Shown here: positions 12,822 to 14,336 of the stretch, piece by piece
How the letters are laid out: each line of letters begins with the position of its first letter
Numbering within the stretch: the first letter of the stretch is position 1
Assembly (NCBI GenBank): GCA_031263665.1
Contig: JAISFJ010000111.1
Location: forward strand, 1 to 14,336
DNA: 14,336 nt
DNA from: Coriobacteriales bacterium
GTDB taxonomy: Bacteria; Actinomycetota; Coriobacteriia; Coriobacteriales; UBA8131
Direction: 5' to 3'
Program-made: the position numbers and the translations under genes
Notes under the pieces: model-generated
What the model saw: only the letters and a program-made list of their open reading frames with translations
Database searches by the model: none
Told to the model about the DNA's origin: nothing

Positions 12822-13385
12822 ATGGATTTAGAAAAGATAGAGCAGGGGGTCCGCCTGATTTTAGAGGGTGTGGGAGAAAATCCCAAAAGGGAGGGCCTTC
12901 TCGACACGCCACGACGTGTTGCCCGGCTGTATGAGGAAGTTTTCTCAGGGCTTGACAAGGAGCCCGTCGGACTCTTTGAAAAGAGCTTTGGCGAAAATCA
13001 TACCGAGATGGTATTGGTAAAGGACATCCCGTTTTAGTCCATCTGCGAACACCATCTCGTTCCTTTTTTCGGCATGGGGCACATCGGCTATATTCCAGGC
13101 AAGGAGGGTCGTATCTGCGGGCTTTCCAAACTCGCGCGACTGCTCGATTTGTTTGCTCACCGCCCCCAGGTGCAAGAACGCCTCACGTCACAGATAGCCG
13201 ATACGCTGGTAGAGCATCTTGAACCCCAGGGTGTGGTTGTCGTCATCGAAGCCGAGCATCTCTGTATGTCCATGCGCGGCGTCAAAAAGCCAGGCTCCAA
13301 GACCACCACCTCTGCCGTCCGCGGCGCATTCAAAGACTCCCAAAAAACACGCGAAGAAGCACTCTCCCTCATCTTCGGAAGCTAA
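12822..13385 (+). pseudogene. folE: GTP cyclohydrolase I interrupted by one in-frame TAG
   Basis: FolE makes dihydroneopterin triphosphate from GTP, the first step of folate synthesis. Read through, this is a 187-position FolE of normal size: N-terminal helix with [22 protein letters not shown], then VKDIPF, a TAG at codon 72 (13035-13037), and [20 protein letters not shown]. The codon-72 position is Tyr or His in the family (TAC or TAT in most DIPFYS forms), so one base change explains the stop. The zinc ligands C75, H78 and C148 (in [10 protein letters not shown]) and RPQVQERLT all lie downstream. The 71-residue product would therefore be inactive, and restart at ATG 13074 would lose C75 and H78. 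There is no frameshift, and the frame is otherwise intact to TAA. Options are a recent nonsense mutation, a sequencing error, or amber readthrough. No clear Shine-Dalgarno precedes ATG 12822. Confidence 0.85.
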
Positions 13386-13388
13386 CAA

Positions 13389-13432
13389 AGTGGGACAGTG
13401 GGACACTTGCCCCCGTCCCCCACTGTCCCACT
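13389..13432. repeat. hairpin/REP-like inverted repeat between folE and folP
   Basis: AGTGGGACAGTGGG (13389-13402) and CCCACTGTCCCACT (13419-13432) are perfect 14-nt complements around a 16-nt loop containing GCCCCCGTCC. There is no T-run after it, so a standard intrinsic terminator is unlikely. A REP-type repeat or an mRNA-processing or stabilising hairpin is more likely. The left arm itself contains GTGGGACA twice in tandem. The folP ribosome site begins 15 nt after it. Confidence 0.8.
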
Positions 13433-13458
13433 CGCTCAACCTGCCGAAAGGAAAGCAG

Positions 13459-14336
13459 ATGTCTGTTTGGCAATGCGCGAACCATGCACTTGATACCAGC
13501 ACCCCCCTGGTCATGGGTATCCTCAACGTTACGCCGGACTCGTTTTCTGACGGAGGCCGCTACGATGGGTTTGAGGCGGCCTGTGTCCATGCTCAACGTA
13601 TGGTCGAGCAGGGAGCGACCATCATCGATGTGGGTGGGGAGTCGACCCGCCCCGGCTCCGATGAGGTGTCAATCGAAGAAGAACTCGCACGCGTGTTGCC
13701 TGTGGTCACTCGGCTTGTCGCCGAGGGCCTCATCGTTTCGATTGACACCCGCCATGCGGCAGTCGCCCAAGCCTGCGTTTTGGCGGGCGCTGTTATCATC
13801 AACGATATTTCGGGTTTTCGTGACCAGACGATGGTCGAGGTCGCGGCAAGCTGTGACGCGGGGCTCGTTGTCATGCATATGCTCGGCGAACCTAAAACCA
13901 TGCAGACGGACCCGTATTACCAGGATGTTGTTAAAGAGGTGTGCGACTATCTTTGTGGGCAGGCGCGTATGCTTGAGAGGGCAGGCGTTGCTCACGAGCG
14001 TATCTGCGTCGACCCCGGGCCTGGTTTTGGCAAGACCTTTGAGCACAATTTGGCGCTCCTGCGTCAAACGGCCACACTCGCTTTGCTGGGCTATCCGCTC
14101 ATGGCAGCGTATTCGCGCAAAGGTTTTGTCGGCGCACTCACCGGTGTTGAGGCGGCGGCCAAACGCGTTGCCGGCTCCGTCACCGTTGCACTCTATGCCG
14201 CTGCCCACGGCGCGCGCATACTCAGAGTACACGACGTCGCCCCCACCACCCAAGCACTCAAAACCCTTGAGGTTGTAAGTTTGAATTCGCGGTCTGCTCG
14301 GCGTGCGCTTGTTGCGCTTGGCTCCAATGTGGGTGA
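13459..14336 (+). CDS. folP: dihydropteroate synthase running in frame into HPPK (partial)
   Basis: DHPS condenses dihydropterin pyrophosphate with p-aminobenzoate and is the sulfonamide target. ATG 13459 follows AAAGGA (13447-13452). The motifs are complete: MGILNVTPDSFSDGG (19-33), GATIIDVGGESTRPGS (52-67), SIDTRH, INDISGF, VMHMLGEPKTMQ, the DPGPGFGKT..HN loop, SRKGFVG, and the closing RVHDV. DHPS ends near residue 270. The frame does not stop. After about 12 residues it reads RRALVALGSNVG (residues 281-292), which matches the N-terminus of the pterin pyrophosphokinase FolK (ALGSN.G), and then the window ends. No start codon with a ribosome site lies between, so a FolP-FolK fusion is likely, though an internal GTG or TTG start cannot be excluded. 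No folB is seen between the two activities. The 3' end is missing. Confidence 0.9.
   Translation, partial: MSVWQCANHALDTSTPLVMGILNVTPDSFSDGGRYDGFEAACVHAQRMVEQGATIIDVGGESTRPGSDEVSIEEELARVLPVVTRLVAEGLIVSIDTRHAAVAQACVLAGAVIINDISGFRDQTMVEVAASCDAGLVVMHMLGEPKTMQTDPYYQDVVKEVCDYLCGQARMLERAGVAHERICVDPGPGFGKTFEHNLALLRQTATLALLGYPLMAAYSRKGFVGALTGVEAAAKRVAGSVTVALYAAAHGARILRVHDVAPTTQALKTLEVVSLNSRSARRALVALGSNVG

Noticed and set aside
13035..13037. Selenocysteine-type recoding of folE
   Set aside because: The codon is TAG, not TGA, and the aligned family position is Tyr or His, not Cys, so selenocysteine does not apply.

Overview
This window is a chromosomal segment of a high-GC Gram-positive-like bacterium, most likely an actinomycete relative. 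I suspect the Coriobacteriia, with modest confidence. The evidence is the (tilS)-hpt-ftsH-folE-folP gene order typical of Actinomycetota and Firmicutes, the three-part FGAM synthase (PurS + PurQ + small PurL), frequent GTG starts with GTGA overlaps, and GC-rich codon use. All convincing genes lie on the + strand. Among the eleven main genes with a visible stop codon, seven end in TGA, three in TAA and one (tilS) in TAG.

Layout: (1) 103-2280 holds an OmpR-type response regulator and its HAMP/HisKA sensor kinase. (2) 2305-7991 holds purine genes: purC, then an unrecognised two-helix membrane protein with charged low-complexity tails, then purS, purQ and purL, whose junctions overlap by 4 nt (GTGA). 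PurQ and PurL both carry low-complexity N-terminal extensions built from short tandem DNA repeats. (3) 7992-8429 is a 438-nt stretch with no large gene. It holds a 160-bp near-palindromic MITE-like element placed exactly after the purL stop, a pair of 12-bp direct repeats, an extended -10 promoter and a possible 31-codon ORF just ahead of tilS. (4) 8430-12813 holds tilS, hpt and ftsH. tilS has an in-frame palindromic insertion of about 38 codons. A second 159-bp near-palindrome sits across the hpt stop codon and is followed by a 9-bp tandem repeat. (5) 12822-14336 holds folate genes: a folE interrupted by one in-frame TAG at a conserved position, a 14-bp-arm hairpin, and a folP whose frame runs without a stop into the start of folK at the window edge.

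Functionally, the purine genes lead to FGAM and SAICAR synthesis, hpt salvages purine bases, and folE/folP/folK build the pterin part of folate, whose formyl derivative feeds purine synthesis. TilS and FtsH are housekeeping genes of the same conserved cluster.

The most unusual signals are the concentration of palindromic elements between 7992 and 13432 (two MITE-like elements at gene ends with a similar centre, one palindrome translated inside tilS, one hairpin between folE and folP), the single amber codon in an otherwise intact folE, and the apparent FolP-FolK fusion. I see no CRISPR array, tRNA, rRNA, phage or defence genes. This looks like core chromosome decorated with small non-autonomous repeats rather than a new multi-gene system.
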